Source: Ophiostoma sp. CBS 140.51 (lineage: Eukaryota > Ascomycota > Sordariomycetes > Ophiostomatales > Ophiostomataceae). From it: 64,000 nucleotides of DNA. Made by a program: the position numbers and the translations under genes. The notes under the pieces are model-generated. The model had not been told where the DNA came from, ran no database searches, and saw only the letters and a program-made list of their open reading frames with translations. How positions within the stretch are numbered: position 1 is the first letter of the stretch; every line of letters begins with the position of its first letter. The DNA is taken from NCBI GenBank assembly GCA_029298735.1, contig JANSLP010000079.1:1-64000 (forward strand), given 5' to 3'. Positions 42,733 to 53,292 of this stretch are shown piece by piece.

Positions 42733-44015
42733 ATGCCGAAAATCAAAGCCACTAACCCCGTCGTCGAGCTCGATGGCGACGAAATGGCCCGCGTCCTCTG
42801 GGCCACCATCAAGGACGTGCTGTTGCTGCCCTACCTCGACGTCGACATTCGCTATTTCGACTTGGGACTGCAACACCGCGATGTCGTCGACAATGCCGTG
42901 GTCGCCGAGGCGGCTGCTGCCATTAAAGAGCATCATGTTGGCATCAAGTGTGCCACCATCACGGCCGACGAAGCCCGCCTCAAGGAATTTGGTCTCAAAG
43001 AGATGTGGCCGTCGCCCAACATTGCTTTGCGGTCAGCGCTCGGCGGCACAATCTTTCGGGAACCTATTGTGATTCCACGCATCCCTCGCCTTGTGCCGCG
43101 TTGGACGAAACCCATTGTCATCGGCCGGCACGCGTACGGTGACAAGTACCGGGCCGTTCAGCGGAAATTTGAGGGTGAAGGCAAGCTGGAAATGGTCTTC
43201 ACACCAACAGACGGGGGAAAGCCCGAGACGATTCAAGTGTTTGACTACCCCGAGGGCGGTGGTGTGGGTCTGGCACAGCACAACACCACGAAGAGCATCA
43301 CAGACTTCGCCCACGCCTGTTTTCGGTACGCTCTGCTACGGAAGCTGCCCTTGTTCTTCAGTACGAAAAATACTGTTTTGAAAGTGTACGACGGACATTT
43401 TAAGCGCATCTTTGAGACCTTGTATGAGACACAGTACCGCCCGCAGTTTGAAGAGGCAGGTCTCACCTACGAACATCGCCTCATCGACGACATGGTCGCC
43501 TACATGATCAAGTCGGATGGGGGTTATGTCCTCGCTCTTAAGAGTAGGTACCAGCCCCCCGTGAATTTAAATAGACCACTGCTAACTTGGTAGACTACGA
43601 CGGCGACGTCCAGTCCGACATTGTCGCCCAGGGCTTTGGCTCGCTCGGCCTCATGACGTCGTTCTTGGTCACACCCGACGGCCGCACGATGATGACCGAA
43701 GCCGCCCATGGAACGGTGACAAAGCATTTCCGGGAGCACCAAAAAGGCCGCGAAACATCGACCAACCCTGTGGCATCCATTTTCGCCTGGACGAGAGCGC
43801 TCATGAAGCGCGGCGAACTCGATGAGACACCGCGTGTTGTCGCTTTTGCCCAGGCTGTCGAACAAGCCTGCATCGAGACGGTCGACTTGGACGGCATCAT
43901 GACCAAGGATTTGGCGGCAGCATGCGGGCAGACCAACCGAGAGTCGTGGGTGACGACGACAGAGTACATTAAAGCAGTGGACACACGGCTGAAGAAGCTG
44001 GTGGAACAAATTTAG
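42733..44015 (+). CDS. NADP-dependent isocitrate dehydrogenase, divergent paralogue
   Basis: Two exons, 42733-43543 and 43594-44015, encode 410 residues. The 50 bp intron (GTAGGT donor, GGTAG acceptor) restores ALKNYDGDVQSD. The eukaryotic homodimeric family is clear: LDGDEMARVLW, KCATITADEAR, GGTIFREP, IGRHAYGD, FSTKNTVLKVYDG and STNPVASIFAWTR. The isocitrate-binding Arg residues, the catalytic Tyr/Lys and the Asp metal ligands are all present. Two conserved places differ from the usual sequence. The substrate loop reads SPNIALRSA instead of SPNGTIRN, and the coenzyme loop reads HGTVTKHFR with Lys in place of the Arg that contacts the NADP 2'-phosphate. There is no mitochondrial presequence and no PTS1, so it is predicted cytosolic. 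It is probably an accessory copy rather than the housekeeping enzyme. Confidence 0.92.
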
Positions 44016-44170
44016 GGAGCTGTAAATATTATTCAAATAAGTCAAAAATACATTCTAACAACAATTACCCAGTCCAGAGGACAACAAGGAGTATCGATGA
44101 CCGAAATTACAGAATCAAACAGAAACAGATAAGACACAAACGAATCAAGCAAACATCTACCACCACCCAT

Positions 44171-44929
44171 CTACAGTCCCCAGTTCAGCGCCGCACTCGC
44201 CACGAGAGCCATAGCCAGAGTATACACTGCTGAAAGGCCAAGGCTGGTAGCACCACTCGTCGTCGTTGGCTTCGTCGCGGGGGTTGTCTTGCTAGCAGTC
44301 GAGGAAGGGCTGGTGCTGTTGCTCGTCGAGTTGGCAGCATGCGTGGGAGCGGGGGAAGTCGTCGTGGGCGCCGTCGTCGAAGTAGTGGCATCGCCGCCGC
44401 CGGTTGTGCTGGAAGCGGAAGTCTTGGCCGAGCCGCTGGTTACGGCCGTGCTGCTGGAGGCGCTCCCGGTGGCCGACGAGGATGCACCAGTGGACGCCGC
44501 CGTGGAGCTGGCACTCCCACTGGCCGAGCCGCTACCGCTCGCAGCACCGCCGACAATGGTAAACGAGTTCGAGTACTGGAAGTGGCTGTTGTCGGCGTCC
44601 AGCGTCATGTTGAGGCCGTACACAATCTCGGCGCCCAACCCAGAATCGACGTTCCACACAAATTTGAGGTCCTCGTTCTGGACGTGACCAATGGTGGCAA
44701 TGGGGTGCAGGTGGATCGTGGAGTCGCCGCCAATCAGGGTAATGGTGACCGGTCCGGTGGGTGTCGTGGCCGACAGCAGCGACCAGGTGATGGTAAAGGG
44801 CTGACCGGCGGGTACCTGAGCGTTCTTGAGCGGCGTGTTGATGGAGTCAAAGTTGGGGTCGGGTTCTTGCGCGGTGACCGTGGCAGCGAGCAACGCCAGG
44901 GCAGCGGCAAACGAAGTAAAGGAAGGCAT
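44171..44929 (-). CDS. GPI-anchored KRE9/KNH1-like wall protein
   Basis: 252 residues. The signal peptide (MPSFTSFAAALALLAATVTA) leads into an immunoglobulin-like domain of about 105 residues. That domain carries the KRE9/KNH1 N-terminal pattern (NAQVPAGQPFTITW, PVTITLIGG, FVWNVDSGLG, SNSFTIVG). A Ser/Thr/Ala-rich O-glycosylation stalk (about residues 130-225) follows, then a hydrophobic C-terminal segment with a GPI attachment region (TTSGATSLGLS...). Such proteins sit at the plasma membrane or wall; yeast relatives affect beta-1,6-glucan assembly, but most fungal members are uncharacterised. It converges on the IDH gene with a 155 bp gap. Confidence 0.9.
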   Translation of the reverse strand: MPSFTSFAAALALLAATVTAQEPDPNFDSINTPLKNAQVPAGQPFTITWSLLSATTPTGPVTITLIGGDSTIHLHPIATIGHVQNEDLKFVWNVDSGLGAEIVYGLNMTLDADNSHFQYSNSFTIVGGAASGSGSASGSASSTAASTGASSSATGSASSSTAVTSGSAKTSASSTTGGGDATTSTTAPTTTSPAPTHAANSTSNSTSPSSTASKTTPATKPTTTSGATSLGLSAVYTLAMALVASAALNWGL

Positions 44930-47565
44930 TTTGGAGATGCTGAGCGAAGGAAGAAGAAAAAATATGGACAGTATTAAAATGTATGATCAATGACGATGAT
45001 AAGATGAGCGAGTGTGGAAGTGAGTGATGGTAAGGCAAGGACAACGAGTGTATTAGTATGAGGACAACGAGTGTATCATAAACTGGGTAGCAAAACAAAT
45101 CAGGGGGAGGGATAGGGAAGTAAAGACTAAAAGAAAAACGGGAGAAAGGGGGTGATGGACAAGACGATCGTGGGACTACCCGTTTTCTTATAGCCTTCTC
45201 TAACACCCTCTTCAAACACCATCACACTCTTGCTCGCACACCTTGCCCTCTCAGCCCTTTGCTCGCGCATCTCCGTTCTTTTGGTGTTGGCTCATCCTGC
45301 CGTCTTTCTATTTGCCCACCCCCCAGCCTCACCTCAGTCATAATTCTATTTTCCATTTCAATATCCGATGCATTGCTGCCCTGCTTTAACTCACATCGGT
45401 CATCTCTGTATCTGCAACGACCAACCGTCCAAGGTACTTCAACGTTGCCTTTTTTCGTGTGCAACACAAGTTCCGTGCCGCGCCCTGAATGAATCCTTCG
45501 ACAGCCGCCTTTCTAATAGGCCCTTCTCACGTTCAGGTCCTTGATGTCTTGGAAGACAGTCACCACTGCATCGACATGGGACCCTGAGCGCCACAGACCG
45601 TTGAGAAGTATCTCGGTACTATTGGAAGGCCAGAAACGCAAAAAAACCGCCAACAAAAGCGACCAGGTACGGCCAATGACACAGACAGAACGACAGGCAG
45701 AAGTCTTGGCTGCCCTCCAATTTCTGCAGATTTCTGTGGTTGTCAGTTTTCGAGCCTCTGGTGAACCTTGGCATGTGCCACATTTGCAACCATTTCTCAC
45801 TTGACTTTCCCCTTTCGTCTCTGTTCCGGTTGAAAATGTCACTGGTGGGATTCAAAAGTGCGTTTTTTTGACGCTCTTTTTTTTCTTTTCTTCTCATTTG
45901 TTTTCTATCCTCTTTCCCAATTGCCAATTCTATTTGCGACCACTTCTTCATTTTGATTTGCTTGATTTCTTCCCCTTTTTCACAATCTATTTACCGCGTG
46001 GCACAGCAAAAGCCAAAACCGAGCATTGTCTTTTGGTGCCTGGGAGAAGTGAGAAGTGCACCGCCGGAAGTGTTGCATAAATATGAAATACTCTCGGAGA
46101 AGAAAAATATCCCATTCAAAAGAAAAGCGCACTTGTGACAAGCGAAAGAGACGGCGGCTGGGCACAAGTCATCTCAAACAGACGAGGTATCTACCTGGGG
46201 CAATTCTGTTACATCGTTACATCTTGCGAGTCCATTGTCCTAATTTAGCCAGCTCTGCGAGGTCTCTTCAGAAATTGGCTCTGCGAGGATCTTCTTGGCA
46301 AGCGCCTCTGTCGTTCTGTTTCCTATTTTGTGCGCTTTCTTCCAATTTCTGCCCTTCAACGGCCTCAATTTGAATCACTCCGAGCCGGTTTTCCCGTCCC
46401 GCGTCGCCTGTTCTTTCACTTTGATGGCCTTTTATGGCCTTGCCAAGACAAACACTGCCACAATAACCAGCCTCTTGTATCCTCTGGATGCAGAAGAATA
46501 CAAATGCAATCTCTGCCATTCGGATCTTGTGCTCTGTGCGCACGATCGTGGCGTCGACAAGGAAAGCTTAAAATCACAACATTCGACTACGCGAATGGAA
46601 GAATTTGATCAAAGTAACTTCTCTTTCCAAGTGACTCCTTCTCGCTCATCATAAAGACCCTTGATCACCATCTTTCGCATACAAACAATACATCCGCCGG
46701 GACGATACATTTGGAACACGGTCGATCATGCGCCAGATAATGAAGGAGTGGATGAGAGAAGTGCACAGTGAACAACGAGCAGCAAAAAAACACCAACGGC
46801 AGCATCCGCTCCGTGGTATCCGAACAGGAGACAGACAATGAAAACACGTCACAAGAGGTTGATCTTCTTCATCCCATATGTTGGTGGGTGAAAGGAAGTC
46901 GTCAAAGCTTTTGTCAAAGTAAAAAAAGCCTCTGAAGTTGTGTGACATCTGAACGCCATTGATGTGTGGTGAGGCCCGCCACTAAATCTGCAACGGCCGC
47001 GGGGTACAGATGGCTCCCAGGCACAGGGTCTCATAGGGCCGAGAGTGATCTCCTGCCAGCGCCTTTTTCTGTGAGACTGTGCCTGACAGGGGACCCACTA
47101 GAAAAGAAAGACTGGGGTTTTGCCTCGATGTTTTGGGGCGTTTTTCGAGGTTCCTCAGGGCGCCTTTGGGGCGGGCGGGCCGGTATTTTATCCGCCAAAC
47201 TTTGAGCTGATTGGGGGGCTGGTTTGCGCCTTGTTCCTTCCCCAGGCCAGGCCAGGCCATGACGCTGTTCTGCATCTTGCCACCCGCGCCAATCCCAATC
47301 GATTGCGGATCACGTCGACGTCGAAACAGATGAGAACACACAACACCAATAGACGACCACCACACCGCACACGATTTTACCCAGCACATCACAGGCGACA
47401 CACGGGCTCGGTGGAAGAACTATACGAACCAATGCGCTATAGCCGCCACGCCCGGTAGCCGTAAGCCGAACAGAAACCTGTCTGCGCGTATAGCGAGCGG
47501 GCCGAAGTCGCCGAAGACACAAAAGACCACAGACGACAGCTTACCTACCTGCCCTCCGGCCCGAA
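44930..47565. other. Divergent intergenic region of 2.6 kb, nothing supported
   Basis: This lies between the KRE9-like gene (-) and MDM10 (+). Frames are short and mostly start at non-ATG codons. One short CxxC...CxxH-like string near 46500 was judged accidental. A C/G-rich stretch at 47150-47240 precedes the MDM10 leader. Confidence 0.55.
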
Positions 47566-49236
47566 ATGCGCGAGTTTTTGAGCTACGTCCTCGAGTCCTT
47601 TCGAGATGCCACGGGCTGGAGCCGCGACAATGGCTACTCGGACCTCAACGTCGCGGCCAACGAGCTGCTCAATTTCCCGACACCGCGGGGCCTGCGCATG
47701 AGTCTGTCGTCGCTGGCCACGCCGCACTTTGCCACGGGCTATACACTAGGGTCGGTCGGGGTGGTGGACGGGGCGATCTCGTACCTATACTCGTCGGTGC
47801 CGTTGAGCAATGTGGTGGCCCAGTCCAGCCGTGTCCCTCTCCCAACTTTGCTCAGATCATACCGGCAGCGGCCACGGAGCGGCCTGCCGCCTGTCCTTGA
47901 TGCCGCGTTTGCCACGCCGCCCCGAGAGCGGGTAACACTCGAAGGCATTCTGCCGTTCCTGGCGGTGCCCGTGCACACAAAGATTCCTGCCACAACCACG
48001 ACAACCACAACGGTCACCAGTGCCGATGGGACGACAACAACAGTGACGGCTTCGCCGCCACCACTGGAACCGCCGTCTTCGACGGCCATGCTTGCCGACA
48101 CTCTCCTCGTCCCCGTCGCTGACCAGCTTGCGGCTACCGTCCACGAAGCCCGCGCCCTCGTCGACAAGCCGGCGCTCTTGTATGGCCGCCTCTACCTGCC
48201 CCGCTCGATGCTCGAGGCCTACATGGTCAAGCGGCTGGCGCCCTCGGTCCAGCTCCAGCTGCGCGCGGTCAGCGATGCGAAACTGCCCAATGGAGGCACC
48301 GTCCTGGGTGTTATGCAGCTCGACCGCGGACGCTACGGTCTGGAGGGGCTGGTGTCGTCGGATGGCGGGCTGCTGGGTGTCAGAGGACTTTACAACTTTG
48401 GCAGTGCAAATGATGCGGCGGCGTCGTCGGCTTCTACCAACGGCGACGAAGATAGGTTACACGGCCGATTCAGTGCCGGCGGCGAGATTTACTACGGCAC
48501 ACTCAACAAGTCCGGTGGCGTGTCCTTTGGCGCGCGGTTCGAGACGGCGGCTGTCGGTGAGGAGGCGTCCTCGACGAAAAAGATTGGCGTGACGGGCACA
48601 CCCCTGACGGCCACCCTCACAATCAACCCTTTAATGGGCAACCTGTCGGCTGCTTATGCCGTCGTGGCGCGCGAGGACTGTTCGCTGGCCACACGTTTCG
48701 ACTTTAATGTCTACAGCTACGAGAGCGAGTGGTCCGTGGGCATGGAGCTGTGGAGTACGAGGCGGCTGGCCGGGCTGGTGGCCGTTGACGACGACAACAA
48801 AGTTGCTGCAGTCCCGGTAGCACCAAGGACAGCCACGTTTGGCATCCCAGAGCGGAGTTTCCAGGCAAAGATGGAGTGGCGGTTGGATGAGGCCAAGGCG
48901 AAGGCGGCAGCGGAGGCAGAAGCATTATCTGCTGCGACAGCTACAAAGAGCCCAGAGTCGGACGCAGCGACGACGGGGGCGGTGTCGGCGGAAGCACATC
49001 CACCAACGTCATTACCACCACCACCGACCCTCGTGGATGTTGCCGCCGACGAGCCCTCTGGCGAAGAAAAGTACCAGGGCGTGCTCAAGGCCCGCCTCAA
49101 CCAGAACCTCCAGATCGGTCTGTTGTGGGAGGGACGTATCAAGTCCTTGCTGTTCAGTCTCGGGTCTGCCGTCGACCTGCACCGGTTAGACCAGCCGTTC
49201 CGCACGCTCGGGTTGGAGATTCAGTTTTCATCGTGA
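47566..49236 (+). CDS. MDM10: Mitochondrial distribution and morphology protein 10 (ERMES and SAM subunit)
   Basis: 556 residues in one exon. The N terminus (MREFLSYVLESFRDATGWSR) and the run SLATPHFATGYTLGSVG, followed by ISYLYSS and LLRSYRQ, are diagnostic of Mdm10. So are LLYGRLYLPRSMLEAY, NGGTVLGVMQ, FSAGGEIYYG and the C-terminal LNQNLQIGLLWEGRIKSLLFSLGSA. Mdm10 is an outer-membrane beta-barrel that tethers mitochondria to the ER in the ERMES complex with Mmm1, Mdm12 and Mdm34. It also serves the SAM complex in barrel biogenesis. Two low-complexity Thr/Ala-rich inserts, near residues 145-170 and 445-485, enlarge it beyond the usual size of about 430-500 residues; both lie where loops are expected. 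The last strand (LEIQFSS) fits a beta-signal. Confidence 0.95.
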   Translation: MREFLSYVLESFRDATGWSRDNGYSDLNVAANELLNFPTPRGLRMSLSSLATPHFATGYTLGSVGVVDGAISYLYSSVPLSNVVAQSSRVPLPTLLRSYRQRPRSGLPPVLDAAFATPPRERVTLEGILPFLAVPVHTKIPATTTTTTTVTSADGTTTTVTASPPPLEPPSSTAMLADTLLVPVADQLAATVHEARALVDKPALLYGRLYLPRSMLEAYMVKRLAPSVQLQLRAVSDAKLPNGGTVLGVMQLDRGRYGLEGLVSSDGGLLGVRGLYNFGSANDAAASSASTNGDEDRLHGRFSAGGEIYYGTLNKSGGVSFGARFETAAVGEEASSTKKIGVTGTPLTATLTINPLMGNLSAAYAVVAREDCSLATRFDFNVYSYESEWSVGMELWSTRRLAGLVAVDDDNKVAAVPVAPRTATFGIPERSFQAKMEWRLDEAKAKAAAEAEALSAATATKSPESDAATTGAVSAEAHPPTSLPPPPTLVDVAADEPSGEEKYQGVLKARLNQNLQIGLLWEGRIKSLLFSLGSAVDLHRLDQPFRTLGLEIQFSS

Positions 49237-49585
49237 TGGCGATGACAGCGATGAAGATGATGACGGATGACAGATGACATATAATCGCCGTCTGTCGGTC
49301 AATGGTTGCCCAGCAGTGTTGACGTGCTTATCCATCCCTGATGGAAATAGTGTGGGAGATCTTGATCTTGACAGATCCGCGGGGTGCCGCCTCGCTCACG
49401 CAGCACATATTCCATCTCTTGTAATTGCATATAGAACGATAATGACAAAGAAACACAAAGCATCAAATAAACTCACGAAATGAACCCTTGAACCTTTGAA
49501 TCCATCGCATCGTGATAGTATTTGAAGCTAACAGAGCTTTCTTTCTCAAATTGGAATCATAGTGGGGGTCGCAGCTCCATATCTG

Positions 49586-49616
49586 CATCTGTGTCTGTGT
49601 CTGTGTCTGCGTCTGC
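49586..49616. repeat. TGTGTC microsatellite
   Basis: Four to five copies of a TGTGTC/TGCGTC hexamer, intergenic. Confidence 0.7.
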
Positions 49617-51360
49617 GCTCCGAATCCCCTCGCTTTTATCGTCTCGCAGTCTCTTCCCTCGTCCGAGACCCTCTTTGTTCCGCATTTTCGTGTTATTGTC
49701 TCAGATTGGGGCAGGCGTGGCCGGCGTGCTGATTGATTTTGTGATTTTTTGCGGAGCCACTCAATCTTTACTATGAAATATGAGAACCCGGATGGACAGC
49801 CCAAGGCCGACGCCAGCCAAAATGCCTAGCATTTTCCTAGCATTTTTGCCCTTGGCCAGCCCCTCCCTCGACTTCTGACTTCTGGAGGGCCCTCTGGTCC
49901 GTGCTGAGCCTGGGCTTCCTTCCGAATTGGGACAGGACTTGCACGCGCTAGCCAATCAATGACCAGAGATTAGTTTACTTGTCTTGTCCCAGCTCTTGTT
50001 TTTCAGAGCAAAGGGCTGGCCGGACAGGGAAACAGCAGACAAAAGGCAAAAATGCAAAATAGGACCTACGACATTGTTTTATTGCAACGTATTTCCTGCC
50101 GTCTGCCGTCATCTTCCAATCTGTCAATCTTTTCCGCCGCACGGGCGAGCACGCAGTTGATGACGAAACAGATAAGCAAAGAAAGAAGATGCGAGAAAAG
50201 GAAGGCGCGATAGGGCACCTATATTTCTGGCAAGAGCGACTTGCGGCTTGAGAGGTGCTACTTTCTGCACTTTGAACAAAGAGACAACAAATGACATAAA
50301 AAAAACTCGGCCAACGCAGTGGGATCTGCGTGTTTCGCAGCAAAGGAAACGAGAGAGAAAGTAGCAAAAGGCGAAGAAAAACGTAAGAGTACATTTATTC
50401 CTTTACTATGCGTCGATAGGGCTCCGTTGACTGTAGCTTTCTGTTGGTTTTGGCCGCAAATCGCAGGTGCGAACCAGCAACGCCTGCCGCATAAGAAAAA
50501 GCAAAACCAGACTGTCCATCCGGGTTCTCGAAAAAAAGCGGGAAAGCGCAGAACCTGCGCCTGCCCGCCGCCCGCCGTCTCTCTTTCTTCGCCCTCACCC
50601 GCGCTTTTCTTGTCTCTCTCTTTGTCGCTTTCTTGTCGCCAATTACCACCACTCACGTATTTACAAATAAAACTACACACCAACAGCCACCACCAAATTG
50701 ACCACCAAACGACCACACAAAACAACCAGAAATGGAAAAAGAGACAACGAACGCCGTCCAAGAATAATTACACAGCAGCCGGAAGACCAAAAATTATAGA
50801 GCTTCTGGAAACACGGAATCCTCCTCGACAACACACAACAGCCCTTCTTTTCCGTCTTCCGTCTTCTGATCCCTGCCTCTTCTTCTCTCTTTTCTCTCTG
50901 CCTCTGTCCCTCGTTTTCTTCCCTCTTCCTCTTTTCCCTCACGCCAAGCCTTTTTCGACAACAAGCACTCGTTATCTCTCCGGCGCTCGTCGTACTCGGC
51001 CACTTTCAACTTTCAACAGACGACCTCACTTCTTCTCGTCTTACTCTCTTGTCTTACTTTCTTTCTTCGTTATGCTTGTGTCTTTATAACACTATATCCC
51101 TACGTCTCCTCATCAATATCGATACTTGACCTCGACGACTTGACGAGCCGGTCCTCGTCCATCTTTTAGTGATTCGCCTTCGATATTCTGGGCGACGCCA
51201 TCAACGCCATCGAGAACCTCGTCGTCTTGCCATCCCTCCTTCTAATAGGTGAGTCAGTATGCTCCAGCCATGTTTTGGCTTGTTCTTGTTTTTCATCGTC
51301 AGCCCTGTCTGTTTTTCTCGTATTCTGTACTTGTATGGGCTTGGGTGTATGGCCACCCAG

Positions 51361-51368
51361 TATAAAAG
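51361..51368 (+). promoter_or_regulatory. TATA box upstream of the ZIP transporter
   Basis: TATAAAAG lies 414 bases before the predicted ATG, in a position that could serve the ZIP gene from a long leader. No zinc-responsive element was confidently identified. Confidence 0.35.
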
Positions 51369-51774
51369 ATGACATGTCTGGCCGACGAGGCTGAACATGT
51401 GGCCGTGTGTCTGGCTGTCTGTGCCTGTCTGACTCGTGTGTCTGCTCTTGCCTCGACACGGACGGCTGTGCACCTGTCTCGCCCGTTTGGTGTCCTTTTC
51501 GTGGATATGTGGCCGTCCGGGTTCTCGGTTGCCTTGCGCGGCTTGAAGGGATATCCAGGCAATGATGGTCGAGGACCATGGCCAGACCATCCGAGTCGAC
51601 AGCCACAGTCTCAGCCTTGTCTACCTCTGCGTCACTCTTTCAAACCTTTATCTTGTCCGATTTCCTTATCACTATCTCTTTTCTCCGATTTCATGATGCG
51701 TTGTCGATGCGAATATTTTTTTTCTTCTTTGATCGCGTATCTTCTATCTTTGATAACGAACACATACTGACATC

Positions 51775-53292
51775 ATGAAAAGATATCATTTCCACTCCCG
51801 CCTCCCGGACCCCAACTGCCACGCCGTCCGTGAGTACACATACACCTACCTGCCCATCATGAGGCACTACGTCGTCCAGCGGGACACCGACGCCCCGGAT
51901 ATCGTCCCGCAGTGCTCCGGGTGGGGCACCGATCTCTCCGACAAGGGCCTCCGCATCGCTGCCATCTTCATCATCCTCGCCGGCTCCATGCTCGGTGTCT
52001 TCTTGCCCATGATCCTCGCTCGCACATCTTCCAACTCTCGTTACTCAAAACTCGTCTTCTTCGTCTGCAAGTACTTTGGCAGCGGCGTCATTCTGGCCAC
52101 GGCCTTTATGCATCTGCTGTCGCCCGCCGTTGAGGCCCTGTCCGACGAGTGTCTCTCCAACATCCTGCCCGAATACGACTGGGGTCACGTCATCTGCCTC
52201 ATCACCATCATGGTCATGTTCTATATTGAGCTGATGGCCATGCGTTTCAACTTCAACTTTGGCCACTCGCACGGCGGCCCCAGCGTGTCGCCCAGCGACC
52301 TCTCGAAGAAGACGGACAACAAGGATCATGCCCACGACCACGGCAACGGCCAAGCTAAGCACGCCTCCGGCCGCACCCCAAGCCGGCACAGTGTCCGCAG
52401 TGTCAACAACAACGCCAACTCCAACGGAAACGCGAACGGCAACGGCAACAGCAACCCCCCTTCGGGCCCCGGCATGACCGAGTGGCGCCAGAGCGTCAAT
52501 AACAGCGCGCTCAGCGGCCTCGCAGCCTACGCCACGGCCAACCTCGAACGCAACGACCGCGACCCCGACCACGAGCCGGACCTGGAGAGCGGCACGACTA
52601 GCATGTCCGTCAAATCGGTCTCTTCCCAAAACAAGAATGAGGCCAACGCTAATGCCGCGTCCGTTGCCGCTGAGCCGGGTGTCCTGGCTCCTGTGCCCAC
52701 TGGCAACGGCGGCCTCCCGAGCCACCTTAACTACCCTCCCGGCAATGAAGACCACCTGGCCCACGATCACGAACATGTCAACGGCGACTCCCATGCCAGC
52801 TACGGCAGCCAGATTGTGTCGCTGCTGATCCTTGAATTTGGTGTCGTGTTCCACTCGCTCTTTATCGGTCTGAGTCTCGCAGGTTCTGACAACCTCAAGG
52901 TCCTGCTGATTGTCATTGCCTTCCACCAGTTCTTTGAGGGTCTGGGTCTGGGCTCGCGGCTGGCCGTCGCTGCCTGGCCGTCCAACTGGAAGGCCTGGAC
53001 AGGCTACTTGATGGCTGTCGGCTACGGCGTCACCACACCCATTGGCATCGCCATTGGTCTGGGTGTCAACGCCGGTCTCAACTCCCACCCCGACAAGGCC
53101 CAGCTGGTCAACGGTATCTTTGATGCCGTCAGCTCGGGCATTCTTGTGTACACAGCGCTCGTCGAGTTGTTGGCGCACGAGTTCATGTTCAACCCGGAGA
53201 TGCGGGATGCCAAGCTGAGCGTGCAGATGCTGGCATTCCTGTGTGTGGCCGTCGGTGTCGGCCTGATGGCCCTGCTGGCCAAGTGGGCGTAA
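51775..53292 (+). CDS. ZIP-family plasma-membrane zinc/iron transporter
   Basis: 505 residues. Eight transmembrane helices are arranged as three plus five around a long cytoplasmic loop (about residues 160-340). The loop carries His-rich metal-sensing strings (FGHSHGG, HAHDHGNG, HLAHDHEH) and Asn/Ser-rich low complexity. The ZIP pore motifs are VVFHSLFIGLSLAG in helix 4 and VIAFHQFFEGLGLGSRLA in helix 5. This fits Zrt1/Zrt2-type uptake of Zn2+ into the cytosol, with the loop acting in zinc-triggered turnover. The start is uncertain: the first ATG (51775) gives a polar N-terminal extension, while the ATG at 51859 (MRHYVVQ) would also precede the conserved CSGWGTD region. A GTGAGT...CAG pair at 51830-51879 would break the frame, so it is not a coding intron. 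Confidence 0.92.
   Translation: MKRYHFHSRLPDPNCHAVREYTYTYLPIMRHYVVQRDTDAPDIVPQCSGWGTDLSDKGLRIAAIFIILAGSMLGVFLPMILARTSSNSRYSKLVFFVCKYFGSGVILATAFMHLLSPAVEALSDECLSNILPEYDWGHVICLITIMVMFYIELMAMRFNFNFGHSHGGPSVSPSDLSKKTDNKDHAHDHGNGQAKHASGRTPSRHSVRSVNNNANSNGNANGNGNSNPPSGPGMTEWRQSVNNSALSGLAAYATANLERNDRDPDHEPDLESGTTSMSVKSVSSQNKNEANANAASVAAEPGVLAPVPTGNGGLPSHLNYPPGNEDHLAHDHEHVNGDSHASYGSQIVSLLILEFGVVFHSLFIGLSLAGSDNLKVLLIVIAFHQFFEGLGLGSRLAVAAWPSNWKAWTGYLMAVGYGVTTPIGIAIGLGVNAGLNSHPDKAQLVNGIFDAVSSGILVYTALVELLAHEFMFNPEMRDAKLSVQMLAFLCVAVGVGLMALLAKWA

Larger units (their letters stand above)
49237..51774. other. Intergenic region of 2.5 kb upstream of the ZIP transporter
   Basis: This is 3' flank of MDM10 followed by a long CT-rich leader region (50800-51130). 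A possible leader-intron donor (GTGAGT at 51248) and a TATA box at 51361 are visible. A 256-codon low-complexity frame (50319-51089) begins with GTG and has no motif, so I do not call it. Confidence 0.5.

Noticed and set aside
34839..44015. Sulfatase, sugar porter and extra isocitrate dehydrogenase as a metabolic gene cluster
   Set aside because: Mixed orientations, unrelated pathways and no shared promoter motif seen. Proximity alone does not support a cluster.
46295..46654. Frame containing CNLCHSD...LCAHD, resembling a zinc ribbon
   Set aside because: It begins at TTG, has no upstream exon that fits, and the Cys/His spacing matches no known finger. Judged accidental.
50319..51089. A 256-codon + strand frame upstream of the ZIP gene
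   Set aside because: Non-ATG start, Ser/Leu/Pro low complexity that reflects a CT-rich leader, and no domain.
51830..51879. GTGAGT...CAG pair near the ZIP start, a possible 50 bp coding intron
   Set aside because: Removing it shifts the frame out of the conserved ZIP reading frame, so it cannot be a coding intron with this start.
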